Shown here: positions 28,558 to 37,974 of the stretch, piece after piece
How positions within the stretch are numbered: position 1 is the first letter of the stretch
Layout of the letters: each line of letters opens with the position of its first letter
Source of the DNA: Alteraurantiacibacter aestuarii
GTDB lineage: Bacteria; Pseudomonadota; Alphaproteobacteria; Sphingomonadales; Sphingomonadaceae
NCBI RefSeq assembly: GCF_009827405.1
Contig: NZ_WTYY01000004.1
Location: forward strand, 62,001 to 126,000
DNA length: 64,000 nucleotides
Direction of reading: 5' to 3'
Notes under the pieces: generated by a model
Databases searched by the model: none
What the model was told of the DNA's origin: nothing
The model's input: the letters and a program-made list of their open reading frames with translations, nothing else
Made by a program: the position numbers and the translations under genes

Positions 28558-29855
28558 CAGCTTGCGGGTAGCAGCTTTTCCAGCCCGCCCATATAGGGCG
28601 CAAGGACAGGGGGTACGGTGACCGATCCGTCTTCCTGCTGGTAGTTCTCCAGCACCGCCACCAGCGTGCGGCCCACGGCGAGGCCGGAGCCGTTGAGCGT
28701 GTGGACGAAATCGGTCTTCCTGGCGCCGGCTTCCGCCTGATCAACCTTGGGTCGGTAACGCGTGTTCATCCGCCGGGCCTGAAAATCTCCAGTGTTCGAG
28801 CAGGATGAGATCTCCCGGTAAGCGTTCTGCCCCGGCAGCCATACTTCCAGATCATAGGTCTTGCGCGCACCAAAGCCCATGTCGCCCGTGCACAGCAATA
28901 CCTTGCGATAGGGCAGGTCCAGCGCCTGCAATATGCCTTCGGCGGCGGCAGTCATGCGTTCATGCTCGGCCTCGCTATCTTCGGGCCGGGTGACGCTGAC
29001 CAGCTCGACCTTTTCAAACTGATGCTGGCGGATGAAGCCGCGCGTGTCCTTGCCCGCTGAACCGGCCTCGCTGCGGAAGCAGACGGTGAGCGCGGTCATG
29101 CGCATCGGCAGCGCATCTGTATCCACGATCTGGCCCTGTACAGACGCCGTCAGGCTGACTTCTGCGGTGGGGATCAGCCAGCGGCCATCGGTGGTGCGGA
29201 AGCTGTCGTCGGCGAACTTTGGCAGCTTGTCGGTGCCATACATTGCCGCGTCGTTGACCAGCACTGGCGGCGCGCATTCGGTATAACCGCTTTGCGTGGT
29301 GTGCCGGTCCAGCATGAACTGACCAAGCGCTCGGTGCAGCCGCGCCATCTGACCGCGCAGGAAAGTGAAGCGCGCGCCGGAAAGGGCCGCGCCGGTTTCA
29401 AAATCCATCCCCAGCGCGGGGCCGATATCGGCGTGTTCCTGCGGCTGGAAGGCGAACTCACGCGGAGTGCCCCAGCGGCTGACCTCGACATTGTCCGCCT
29501 CATCCGCGCCCATCGGCACGTCATCGGCGGGCAGGTTGGGGATGGCGGCCAGCAGCCCATCCAGCTCGGCGGCGACCTTGCGTTCGCGTTCCTCGATTGC
29601 GGGCATGGTCTGCTTCAGTTCGGCCACTTCGGCCTTCAGCGCCTCGGCAGTGTCCTTGTCACCCTTGCCCATTGCCGCACCAATGGCCTTGGAGGCTTCA
29701 TTGCGGCGGCTTTGCGCTTCCTGCAGGCGCGTGGAGAGCGCGCGGCGCTCCTCATCCAGCGCCAGCAGCGCCTTGCTCAGCGGATCAAGCCCGCGCTTGC
29801 TCAGCGCGGCGTCGAAGCCTTCCGGATTCTCACGGATGGTGCGTAGGTCATGCAT
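28557..29855 (-). CDS. serS: seryl-tRNA synthetase
   Basis: 432 aa, class II aminoacyl-tRNA synthetase. The N-terminal long coiled-coil arm spans about residues 30-105 ([20 protein letters not shown]). Motif 2 is in [20 protein letters not shown] and motif 3 in [20 protein letters not shown]. It charges tRNA-Ser and tRNA-Sec. First gene of serS-surE-channel. Confidence 0.97.
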   Translation of the reverse strand: MHDLRTIRENPEGFDAALSKRGLDPLSKALLALDEERRALSTRLQEAQSRRNEASKAIGAAMGKGDKDTAEALKAEVAELKQTMPAIEERERKVAAELDGLLAAIPNLPADDVPMGADEADNVEVSRWGTPREFAFQPQEHADIGPALGMDFETGAALSGARFTFLRGQMARLHRALGQFMLDRHTTQSGYTECAPPVLVNDAAMYGTDKLPKFADDSFRTTDGRWLIPTAEVSLTASVQGQIVDTDALPMRMTALTVCFRSEAGSAGKDTRGFIRQHQFEKVELVSVTRPEDSEAEHERMTAAAEGILQALDLPYRKVLLCTGDMGFGARKTYDLEVWLPGQNAYREISSCSNTGDFQARRMNTRYRPKVDQAEAGARKTDFVHTLNGSGLAVGRTLVAVLENYQQEDGSVTVPPVLAPYMGGLEKLLPAS

Positions 29856-29927
29856 GGGCGCGGCCTATGCCTTCTTGGCACGGCAATTGTCCAGTGTTGG
29901 CGCGCAGCAGCAGGTCCGGTGCACACC

Positions 29928-30116
29928 CTATTTCGGGCAGGTGTTGACCCCGATCAGCGAATAGAGCGGGCAGGTCCGGAACAGACCGGTCAGCAGCGGC
30001 ACAAGGCCGATCAGCCCCCACGGCGTTTGCGGCCCGACCATGGTCAGCGACAACAGAATCAGGCCAAGGACGATACGGATCACACGATCGGCAGAGCCGA
30101 CATTGGTTGCAAACAT
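29928..30116 (-). CDS. DUF2892 (YgaP-type) inner membrane protein
   Basis: 62 aa. The start MFATNVGSADRVIRIVLGLI follows AGGAG; the upstream open frame is not needed. Two membrane spans (RVIRIVLGLILLSLTMVG and WGLIGLVPLLTGLFRTCPLY) with the CPLYSLIGVNTCP ending are characteristic. Homologues are often stand-alone membrane parts of rhodanese proteins; function unknown. Confidence 0.9.
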   Translation of the reverse strand: MFATNVGSADRVIRIVLGLILLSLTMVGPQTPWGLIGLVPLLTGLFRTCPLYSLIGVNTCPK

Positions 30117-30250
30117 GATTTTGCTCCTTCGATGCTGCCAGTGCAGGCGCGCCAGCAAAGCCGCATTGATTTAGAGCAACTATGTGCTTTTCGCACGCGC
30201 ATCCGCGTTCCGGGTTTTGCGCACGCGCGTCCGCGCCTGCGTCCCCGGGA

Positions 30251-30551
30251 CTGAGGTTCGGCTCGTTTACATTTTCGAATGAGGCATCGCGGACGATCCA
30301 CTGGACGTCATATTGCCTGAGATCGTCAATGATCTCACGCTGGATGCCGGCGGTATTGGTCACGCCCGGATCGAACTGGGCCCATTTGGTGCCGGGGAGC
30401 CGGTCCGCCAGGAAATAGATCGACAGGCCATTGGCGAAAACCTTGTCATGCCGGTCCAGCCCCACAAGAATGCGTTCTCCGGCCGGAACATGCGCGTCGA
30501 GATATGCGACGGTCCGGGCATAATCGGCAGAGGTAAGGCCCACGAATGGCG
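30251..30551 (-). pseudogene. truncated internal copy of the GT-C membrane glycosyltransferase gene
   Basis: 301 bp nearly identical (about eight differences counted by eye) to 35313-35613 inside the intact gene. It corresponds to residues about 409-508 of 551 (VGLTSADYARTVAYLDAHVP onward, ending FENVNEPNLS). The reading frame is open throughout the copied part, but it lacks the first ~408 and last ~43 residues and has no start signal. After the copy the frame continues into unrelated sequence. The sharp loss of similarity at both ends indicates duplication followed by deletion, or insertion of the phytase cassette into one copy. Confidence 0.92.
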
Positions 30552-30658
30552 CGGCTTGCCGCCGCGCTCAACCCGATGAGCTGCCATATGGCGACTTCGA
30601 CCAGATGTCCGGTTTCAGGCGGTTGCCCTCGATATCCGCCGAATCAGAACCATAAAAT

Positions 30659-31714
30659 TCACCTCAGGCCCATGCCAGACACTATTGCATCCCAACTGAC
30701 GAGTTTGAAATTCTGGCCTGAGGGGGAGTTGTCGCCATCCTGGGCCACGAAAAGTCCGCCGGGGAAACCGGGCAAGTCGCCAATGGAGACCTCGATGCCA
30801 TCGGTTTCACTGGTGCCATCCACGATGCCATCAGCGATACGGAAGCGCCCAACAAGCGCGCCGTCATTGATATGGAAGACGGCATAGGCATTGTCGCCCT
30901 GGCTCGACGCGATCAAATAGTCTGGCCCGTTTTCCTGTGCGGCGAAGGCAAGTCCCTCGACATCGGCAACGAGACCATCTTGTTCGCCCACACTGGCGAA
31001 CAGCTCTGGTTCGGCATTCGCCAGACTGGTCTGAATGCGCCAAATGCCGACATTTTCCTCGCCGATGAATAAGTCGCCATTCCGCGGATTGGTGACGCAT
31101 CCTTCGATCTGGGTGGCAATTTTCCAGCTGCGCAGAGGGGTGCCTTGCCAGGTTCCGCCCGCCTGCCGATCAATGCGCAGTTCGCGCACCGTGCCGTCCT
31201 TGATCGCCGCATAAATGACCTGGCTACCGCCTGCACCATCCTGCGAACGATGGCGCTGCAGGCAAAGGCCATAAGCTTCGCCCGGCCCGCTGGCGATCCT
31301 GCCTTGGGGGGTCAACGTGCCCTCGGCCGAAAGCTGAAACATCGCGACATGGGAATTTGCCGGATCGGTCCGGTCACTTGCGACAACCAGCGCGCCATCG
31401 GCGTTGCCGGCCAAGTCAACATTGTTCAGCTCGCCAGCCGCCACAAAATCACGGACGGCTCCATCAAGGCCGTAGACGTAGAGCCCCGCCTTCTTGTCTG
31501 TGCCAACGATCAGGCTGTTCGCCGGGTTGGCGGGGTTGCGCCAGATTGCCGGATCATCTGCCGCATCTGCATTGACCGTACCAACAGGCGTGGTTTCGCC
31601 GCTTGCTGTCACGCTGACAGCGGGCAGACTGACCATCCCGTCGCCGACCGCCGCGCACCCTCCCAAGAGGGTGAACGCGGCGGCCACGCAGCTCTTGCGC
31701 CACGCGGGAGCCAT
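30659..31714 (-). CDS. beta-propeller phytase, lipoprotein
   Basis: 351 aa. An N-terminal lipobox (LLGGCAA, Cys at about 20) points to an outer-membrane or periplasmic lipoprotein. The propeller carries the family blocks DDPAIWRNPANPANSLIVGT, DKKAGLYVYGLDG, NNVDLAGNADGALVVASDRT, ADVEGLAFAAQENGPDYLIA, TSETDGIEV and FVAQDGDN, where acidic residues bind the calcium ions of the active site. It hydrolyses phytate to release phosphate. Its ATG overlaps the stop of the TonB receptor gene by one nucleotide (TGATG), so the two form an operon with the receptor first. Confidence 0.92.
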   Translation of the reverse strand: MAPAWRKSCVAAAFTLLGGCAAVGDGMVSLPAVSVTASGETTPVGTVNADAADDPAIWRNPANPANSLIVGTDKKAGLYVYGLDGAVRDFVAAGELNNVDLAGNADGALVVASDRTDPANSHVAMFQLSAEGTLTPQGRIASGPGEAYGLCLQRHRSQDGAGGSQVIYAAIKDGTVRELRIDRQAGGTWQGTPLRSWKIATQIEGCVTNPRNGDLFIGEENVGIWRIQTSLANAEPELFASVGEQDGLVADVEGLAFAAQENGPDYLIASSQGDNAYAVFHINDGALVGRFRIADGIVDGTSETDGIEVSIGDLPGFPGGLFVAQDGDNSPSGQNFKLVSWDAIVSGMGLR

Positions 31715-34470
31715 CAGAAGCTGACTCGCGCGCCGAACTTGAAGGTCGAGCCATAGGCTTCATACTGCAGGTTGCGCTGAGCCCCCATGAAGTTCTGATA
31801 GGCAAAGTACTTGGCGTTGTTGACGTTGATCCATTCGCCAAAAATGCGGATGTCGTCGGTCACTCTGACTCTGGCAGAAAGGTCGAGCTGGAAGTGATTG
31901 TCGACCAGCCTGTCCTGGTCTGCGGCGGCGCCAATTTCGTCCAGATATCTGCTGCGATAGGTGCCAGCAGCCCGGAACTCAAACGGACCGTTCTCATAGC
32001 CAAGCACGATGTTACCAGTGTGGCGCGAAGCCGCTGGCAAGGCAATTTCACGTCCGTCATCCAATGTGCCTGTGGCGTCTGTGAAAGTGTAGTTGGCCTG
32101 CACCAGCAGCCCATCGAAAGGTGCGGGAAGGAAAGACAGGGTCTGGCTGAAACTTGCCTCAATCCCGAATACTTCGGCGCTGTCCCCGTTGATCGGGATG
32201 GTCAGTTCATCATAATCGACACCCTGGAAGGTTCCGGAAGCCGAGATCACAGAATCGACGATGAAATTGTCGATTGTCTTGTAGAAAGCACCGATCGATA
32301 CCGCGCCGTTTTCGCTGAAGTAATATTCTGCCGAAAGATCCGCATTCCACGCCCGGTAGGGCAGCAGGTTCGGATTGCCGAACTCAGCTTCCAGATCCTC
32401 ATTGATGGTATAACGCGGCGCCAGATTGGACAGCTTGGGCCGCACCAGGCTCTTGTATCCGGCCAGACGGAAAACCAGTTCGCGTTCCGGCGAGAAGCGC
32501 ACTGTCGCACTGGGCAGCCAGTCCGTGTAATTGCGGGTGATGAAAACCGGGATGACATCGGTCACATCATCGCCGTCATCCACCACCAGATTGCCGTTGA
32601 GTTCGTTGTACGTGCGTTCTGCGCGAACACCTGCGATCACCCGCAAAGTGCTGCTGTCAAAACGGCCCAGCAGATAGCCTGCCAGCACATCTTCCTGGAC
32701 CGAATAATCGCTGGGGAAGCTGAGCAGATCGGTTTCATACTGGTCCACTTCAAAATTACCCAGATTGGCAAGGAAGAAGTCGGTCGCGCCGGTATGGCTG
32801 GCCACCGGTCCCATATCGGTAATCAGATAGGTTTGGGCGCCCAGTACATCGGCCAATGTGTAGTCGCCGTCATAATCGCCGAAGAAGCGGCCATTGAAAT
32901 CATAGCTCTTGTCACGCCAGCGCGACTTGAAGCCGGTTTGCACGGTGAATTCACCACTCCCGGCCAGGAAGCTGCGGCCAAGGTCGCCCTGCAGCGCATA
33001 TTCCTCGTCCACACTGGCCGACAGATCGGTCAGCTCGACGCGGTTGAAGCTGTATTCCGAAGGATCATTGAACAGCGCCGATCCGCTAGTGACGCTGTAA
33101 AGCGGCAGGCGCGGATCGCTGTAGTCAAAGTTTACATCCACGCCGTCACCGTCAAAACGGGAGCGGAAGCGGGTGGGGTCGACGGAGAAATTCTCCAGTT
33201 CGCTCGATTTGGCGTAGCTGGCAGAAAAACCTCCCTCCCAGATGCCATCATCATGATCGCCGCCGATCTGGAAGGATCGAATGCGCTGGCGCTCAAACCT
33301 GTCCTTGATGTCTCGGCGTACCTCGATACGGCCATCGGCGTCGGTGAAGAAAGCGCTTGTATCGGTGCCAGATGCCGGGTCTTCATTCAGGATGATGGTC
33401 GTCCGGCGGCGATATTCCTGATCGTCGAACTGGCTGAATTGTCCGCGCGCAAACAGCGTGGTGTAAGCGGATGCACGGACATCAAAGTTCAGCGAGGCAC
33501 TGAGGCGCTCACGCGTCACATCATAATCGCGATATTGAACTTCCTCGGCAAACACGATGCCGCCGGCCTCGTTCCAGTCAGCTGCCTCGATATTGTCGGA
33601 TTCGAATTCACGCCGGTAGTAGCTGATGCCGCCGGAAATGCCGAAATCCTCGCCGATGCGGGTGGCGAAATCGATACTGCCCTTGGGCGTCACGCTGTCG
33701 GCATATTCGTTGTAACTGCCTTCAAGTTTCGCCGTCAGCAGGTCATTCGTGCGATCGAAAGCGCTGGTCGTGTTGATTTCGATCGAGCCGCCGATGCTGT
33801 CACCATCCATATCCGGGGTAAGTGATTTCTTGATCTCGATCGATTCAATGATGTCGGAACTGATCACATCGAGCGCCACTGACCGCACATCGCTTTCAGG
33901 CGCAGGCAGGCGAACGCCGTTGATCGAACTGCTGTTCAATTCAGGATCGAGACCGCGGATAGAAACGAACCGGCCCTCACCCTGATCGTTTAGAACATTG
34001 ACGCCGGGCAGACGCCGGATCGATTCTGCCACATTCTGATCCGGGAACTGACCAATCGCATCACGCGTAAGCACGGAGGAAACTCCGTCCGCTGCTCTTT
34101 GGCGCGATAGCGAACTGGCAAGATTGGCGGCCTGGCCGATAACCAGAATCTGATTGTCGGCACCGGCTCCCAAGATGAAGTTGGCCGTAACAGTGCCGGT
34201 TTCAGGGACCGAAACAGTCTGAGTTACCGTCGCAGCACCGATATAGCTGGCAGAAATCTGATACGAACCTGCAGGAATGTCGGCAATCACATAGGCGCCG
34301 TTGCGGTCCGTCGTAGCGGTTCGCCCAAGATCCTCCACGATGATATCGACAGCTTGCAATTGCGTGGTCTGTGACGAATCCGCAACCACTCCGCGGATCT
34401 CACCCGCATGGGCAATCGAGGTGGCAGATGTTGTGCAAACCAGAAATACAGTCAGCTTTAGAAGTTTCAT
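31714..34470 (-). CDS. TonB-dependent receptor with N-terminal carboxypeptidase-like domain
   Basis: 918 aa. Signal peptide MKLLKLTVFLVCTTSATSIA..., then a CarboxypepD_reg-like beta-sandwich (IRGVVADSSQTTQLQAVDII), a plug domain (VLTRDAIGQFPDQNVAESIR, SIRGLDPELNSSSINGVRLP, IEIKKSLTPDMDGDSIGGSI) and a barrel ending FKFGARVSF, a typical terminal aromatic. ILVIGQ near residue 115 is a candidate TonB box. Base composition is more AT-rich than the flanks. The phytase immediately downstream suggests uptake of phytate or its products, or of a related Ca-phosphate ligand. Confidence 0.93.
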   Translation of the reverse strand: MKLLKLTVFLVCTTSATSIAHAGEIRGVVADSSQTTQLQAVDIIVEDLGRTATTDRNGAYVIADIPAGSYQISASYIGAATVTQTVSVPETGTVTANFILGAGADNQILVIGQAANLASSLSRQRAADGVSSVLTRDAIGQFPDQNVAESIRRLPGVNVLNDQGEGRFVSIRGLDPELNSSSINGVRLPAPESDVRSVALDVISSDIIESIEIKKSLTPDMDGDSIGGSIEINTTSAFDRTNDLLTAKLEGSYNEYADSVTPKGSIDFATRIGEDFGISGGISYYRREFESDNIEAADWNEAGGIVFAEEVQYRDYDVTRERLSASLNFDVRASAYTTLFARGQFSQFDDQEYRRRTTIILNEDPASGTDTSAFFTDADGRIEVRRDIKDRFERQRIRSFQIGGDHDDGIWEGGFSASYAKSSELENFSVDPTRFRSRFDGDGVDVNFDYSDPRLPLYSVTSGSALFNDPSEYSFNRVELTDLSASVDEEYALQGDLGRSFLAGSGEFTVQTGFKSRWRDKSYDFNGRFFGDYDGDYTLADVLGAQTYLITDMGPVASHTGATDFFLANLGNFEVDQYETDLLSFPSDYSVQEDVLAGYLLGRFDSSTLRVIAGVRAERTYNELNGNLVVDDGDDVTDVIPVFITRNYTDWLPSATVRFSPERELVFRLAGYKSLVRPKLSNLAPRYTINEDLEAEFGNPNLLPYRAWNADLSAEYYFSENGAVSIGAFYKTIDNFIVDSVISASGTFQGVDYDELTIPINGDSAEVFGIEASFSQTLSFLPAPFDGLLVQANYTFTDATGTLDDGREIALPAASRHTGNIVLGYENGPFEFRAAGTYRSRYLDEIGAAADQDRLVDNHFQLDLSARVRVTDDIRIFGEWINVNNAKYFAYQNFMGAQRNLQYEAYGSTFKFGARVSF

Positions 34471-34874
34471 GTGGGGGCCCCAATTTGAATACCTGAAGTT
34501 CAATGAGGCGGGCGCTTAGAATGGAGGTATTACGGGAAAATGACGCAGCGAGCGGCGTTGGCAAAGCAAACGCGAGATCGAGTTGAATCGAGATTTCTGG
34601 GTGGTCCTGCTTGCCGGATCGATGTTTGAAGCCCTGCCCAGTGGGAGCGGCTGCATGGGTTTTCAGAAAAGGATGCGGTTCCTGCAAGCTTCAATCATCC
34701 AGGCTCAATTACGGGAAGCCGAGATGGGCGTGTAGTTATGGCGCGCGCCAAAAATGGGTGAATGGCCGCTTTCGCCTGGTTCCAAGATACTGATGAACGA
34801 CCGAGGTCGGGGTGGAAAGCGGACATCGCCGCCAGTATCCCCGGGAAGTGTGAGTCGCTTCAGTTCTACGACCT
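34471..34874. other. 404-bp intergenic region, no gene found
   Basis: Upstream of the receptor gene and of the small GTG-start gene at 34875. It should contain the receptor promoter, but I found no convincing pair. It holds a copy of GTCCGCTTTCCACCC (reverse strand, about 34810-34824), a motif also present with one change at 24440-24454. Confidence 0.5.
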
Positions 34875-35180
34875 GTGACTGGCATTCTTCTGGCACTTGC
34901 CACGATCGCTTGTGGCAGCTCGTCCACCGATAGGCCAATCACAGTCGACGAATTTCCAACCCAGATAGATCAACTGAACGGCCAAACAGTCAGAGTTACC
35001 GGCTATATTGGCGAGTGTCAGGTGTACAATTGTAGTCTCTACCGCAACAAAGCGGAATCTGACGAAGTGGACCGCCCGATGTCAGATATGCGTGCTGCAT
35101 TGGCGGACGGGGTTACAGATGTATCCGGGTCTCCATTCCCCAGCCAAAGCGCGAATGCGCGCAGGGCGTTAGCCCGGTAG
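34875..35180 (+). CDS. hypothetical small lipoprotein, possibly 3'-truncated
   Basis: 101 aa from a GTG. The N-terminus MTGILLALATIACGSSSTDR has a hydrophobic core and a lipobox-like TIAC, but lacks the usual basic n-region, so the true start may be lost. The middle (ITVDEFPTQIDQLNGQTVRV then TGYIGECQVYNCSLY) resembles an OB-like small periplasmic domain. The last ~30 residues are low-quality and run into the 3' end of the convergent glycosyltransferase gene three bases away, suggesting the original C-terminus was cut off during rearrangement. No ribosome-binding site is clear. Confidence 0.4.
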   Translation: MTGILLALATIACGSSSTDRPITVDEFPTQIDQLNGQTVRVTGYIGECQVYNCSLYRNKAESDEVDRPMSDMRAALADGVTDVSGSPFPSQSANARRALAR

Positions 35181-35182
35181 CC

Positions 35183-36838
35183 TCAGGCCCCGTCCGGGGC
35201 AGGGGCGGGGACATCGTTGCGAAGCCACACTTCCACCTTGCCTGATGCAAATGCCTTCCGGAAATTGCGGGCAAGGTAGCTGTCGAGCAGGAGCACTCCG
35301 CTGCTGACGGAGCTGAGGTTCGGCTCGGTCACATTTTCGAATGAGGCATCGCGGACAATCCACTGGACGTCATATTTCCTGAGATCGTCAATGATCTCAC
35401 GCTGGATGCCGGCGGTATTGGTCACGCCCGGATCGAACTGGGCCCATTTGGTGCCGGGGAGCCGGTCCGCCAGGAAATAGATCGACAGGCCATTGGCGAA
35501 AACCTTGTCATGCCGGTCCAGCCCCACAAGAATGCGTTCTCCGTCCGGAACATGCGCGTCGAGATATGCAACGGCCCGGGAATAATCGGCAGAGGTAAGG
35601 CCCACGAATGGCGGGCTTCCCTCCACGCAGGGAGGGTTTTCTTCACTCCCGGCGAACAGCAGCCCACCGGTGGCGGTGCGTTCGATGGCGCCCACGTCCG
35701 CGCGCAGCCGGTTGAACGAGCCCGCCACGGCAAAGACCGCCACGGCAGACAGCACTATTGCCGCGCTGCGCCAGTGGCCGCGCCGCGAGGCCCAGCGCTG
35801 TGCAAGAAATGCGGCAAGAGTGATCGCCGGGACGATAGCCAGCAGCATGTGGACCAGACTGACGCGAACCAGTCCCTTGTAGGTCAGGATCACCGTCAGC
35901 AGGGTGAACAGGATCAGGAAGTCCTGGCCAGCTTGCTGTCCTGCCCCCGAAGCCCGGCTTCTCCACAGTTCGGCCAGCGCAGCCAGTGTGACGAGCAGGG
36001 GAATATAGACACCGCCCACGGCGGGATCTGCCATTATTGCACCGGGTCCGGGGAAGGGCAGGCCGCGATTGGCCGCATAGGGAGCGGAGTGCTCGACAAT
36101 GTCGGCCCAGAAGTCCGCTATCTGCGCAGTGGCGAGGAAATAGATGGCGAATGGCGCAAACGCCAGGGCCGCGCCGACAGCCAGCGTCAGGACTGGCCGG
36201 ATTGCCGCTGCGATCCTTGCCGGGATTGTCTTTCCCGGGCCGATCGCCAGCAGATATATGCTGAAAGCCACCAGCGTGAAGAAGCCGGTGTCATAGCGGA
36301 ACAGCGCCACGATCCCGGTCAACCCGCCGCAAGTGAGGATGAGGCCCGGCCGGGCGAGAATGTCCTCACGCAACACGATGATCGCGCTCGCCAGGATCAG
36401 CACAAGGCAAGGATAGACGGGATAGAGGTGGAAGGCCGCAACATAGATGAACATGGCGCACGCAAGGCTGCCACCCAGGGCCAAGCCAAACGGGACGCGG
36501 CGCACCAGAAGGTAGGTCACCAGGCCTGCGGGAACAGCCATCAGCACCAATCCGAACAGGCGCGCCGCCAGCAGCTTGGGACCAAACAGCCAGAATACAG
36601 CAGCGACCAGATAGGGGCTGCCCGGGCCATAGTTCGAATAGAAGTCGCGGTGGATCACATCCCCGGCCAGCACCCGCTGCGCGTTTACCAGAATGATGCT
36701 TTCGTCAAACGCATCGATTTCACGGTTCATCGTCAGGAAAAGGAAGATAAAGAACAGCACGCAGATCAGGGCGGAGACCGATCCGGGCCGTTTCGCAATG
36801 AACACGGCGAGAGCTTGTGTTATTCGCTGCAAGACCAT
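35183..36838 (-). CDS. GT-C fold (ArnT/PMT-like) membrane glycosyltransferase
   Basis: 551 aa with about ten hydrophobic segments over residues 20-390, then a soluble C-terminal domain. The DAFDESIILVNAQRVLAGDV segment after the first span carries the acidic DE pair expected in the first loop of GT39/GT83-type enzymes using polyprenyl-phosphate sugars, and FYSNYGPGSPYLV follows. The start at 36838 has GGAGGGTAGGA; the longer frame lacks this. Residues about 409-508 are duplicated as a fragment at 30251-30551. It is divergent from an epimerase / FAD oxidase / UbiA cluster that could supply its lipid-linked sugar. Specific sugar and acceptor unknown. Confidence 0.75.
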   Translation of the reverse strand: MVLQRITQALAVFIAKRPGSVSALICVLFFIFLFLTMNREIDAFDESIILVNAQRVLAGDVIHRDFYSNYGPGSPYLVAAVFWLFGPKLLAARLFGLVLMAVPAGLVTYLLVRRVPFGLALGGSLACAMFIYVAAFHLYPVYPCLVLILASAIIVLREDILARPGLILTCGGLTGIVALFRYDTGFFTLVAFSIYLLAIGPGKTIPARIAAAIRPVLTLAVGAALAFAPFAIYFLATAQIADFWADIVEHSAPYAANRGLPFPGPGAIMADPAVGGVYIPLLVTLAALAELWRSRASGAGQQAGQDFLILFTLLTVILTYKGLVRVSLVHMLLAIVPAITLAAFLAQRWASRRGHWRSAAIVLSAVAVFAVAGSFNRLRADVGAIERTATGGLLFAGSEENPPCVEGSPPFVGLTSADYSRAVAYLDAHVPDGERILVGLDRHDKVFANGLSIYFLADRLPGTKWAQFDPGVTNTAGIQREIIDDLRKYDVQWIVRDASFENVTEPNLSSVSSGVLLLDSYLARNFRKAFASGKVEVWLRNDVPAPAPDGA

Positions 36839-37001
36839 TCCTACCCTCCAGCGCCAGCAACTCGCGGCCACGGTGGAAATACCACGCTGTGACGCTCGAC
36901 GCGCGGCCCCACTTCACCTGTTGTGCGATATCATTTATGTTGCAATGCAGCAATGTCGCACTGTAGTGAGCCAGTGGCGCTGAACCCGGGGAACAGACTT
37001 C

Positions 37002-37931
37002 ATGCCTGCAAAGATCGTCCTTACCGGTGCTGCAGGATTGCTGGGGCAGAATCTGCTCAAGAGACTGGACGTTCCCGGAAACGAAATAGTCGCAATCGAC
37101 AAGCATGTCGCCAAAATGAAGGTGCTGCGCCGCTATCATCCCGGTGTCGAAGCGATTTGTGCGGATATTTCGCAGCCGGGGGAATGGGAAGAAGCGCTGG
37201 CCTGTGCGGACGTGCTGATCATTGGACAGGCGCAGATCGGCGGGCTTGATTATGCTGAATTCGACCGGAACAATATCGAGGCGACTGTTCGGTTGATCGA
37301 TGCGGCCAAGCGCCACGATATCGAATACATCGTCCACATCTCGTCATCGGTCGTCAATTCGATGGCGGTGGATTTCTACACCGAGACCAAGAAGGCGCAG
37401 GAAGCGCTGGTCGCCGCCTGTGACATCCCGCAGATCGTCCTGCGCCCCACTTTGATGTTCGGCTGGTTTGATCGCAAGCACATGGGGTGGCTTTCGCGCT
37501 TCATGAAGAAATCGCCGGTCTTCCCCGTTCCGGGCGATGGGCGCTACCTTCGCCAGCCGCTTTATGTTGCTGATTTTGCGGCCATTATTGATGCTGCAAT
37601 ACAGAAGCGCATGACGGGCACCTACAATATCACCGGTCAGGAACGGATCGACTATATCGATCTGATGCGTGCGGTGAAGCGCGCCACAAAGGCCCGCAGC
37701 GCGATTGTCCGGGTGCCCTACTGGTCGTTCTGGCTGATGTTGAAAAGCTATGGCCTGCTGGGCAGGAACCCGCCTTTCACAATCAAGCAACTCAAGGCGC
37801 TTATCACTCCCGACATATTCGAAGTCATCGATTGGCCGGGTATTTTCGGAGTCCGAGCCACTCCCTTGCAGCAAGCTCTGGATGAAACATTCGGCGATCC
37901 GACCTACTCGCAGGTAGCGCTCGAATTCTAG
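37002..37931 (+). CDS. NAD-dependent epimerase/dehydratase (extended SDR)
   Basis: 309 aa. Rossmann motif TGAAGLLGQNLLKRL at the N-terminus, a Ser in the IVHISSSVVNS strand and the catalytic YTETK (YxxxK) around residue 128. Probable nucleotide-sugar or lipid-linked-sugar epimerase or reductase. Followed at 43 bp by the FAD oxidoreductase and then the HAD-UbiA protein, all on the + strand. Substrate not readable. Confidence 0.85.
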   Translation: MPAKIVLTGAAGLLGQNLLKRLDVPGNEIVAIDKHVAKMKVLRRYHPGVEAICADISQPGEWEEALACADVLIIGQAQIGGLDYAEFDRNNIEATVRLIDAAKRHDIEYIVHISSSVVNSMAVDFYTETKKAQEALVAACDIPQIVLRPTLMFGWFDRKHMGWLSRFMKKSPVFPVPGDGRYLRQPLYVADFAAIIDAAIQKRMTGTYNITGQERIDYIDLMRAVKRATKARSAIVRVPYWSFWLMLKSYGLLGRNPPFTIKQLKALITPDIFEVIDWPGIFGVRATPLQQALDETFGDPTYSQVALEF

Positions 37932-37974
37932 GTCTCGATCACTGGTCAGGTCAGACACGAAAGGTGCCCTTGAA

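Noticed and set aside
29848-30543. 231-codon reverse frame joining the glycosyltransferase fragment to downstream DNA
   Set aside because: Treated as pseudogene: only the first third is family-like, the rest reads through the intergenic region and the DUF2892 gene in another frame.
31894-33825. Long open frame opposite the TonB receptor (about 643 codons, + strand)
   Set aside because: Antisense shadow; no signal, domain or ribosome-binding site.
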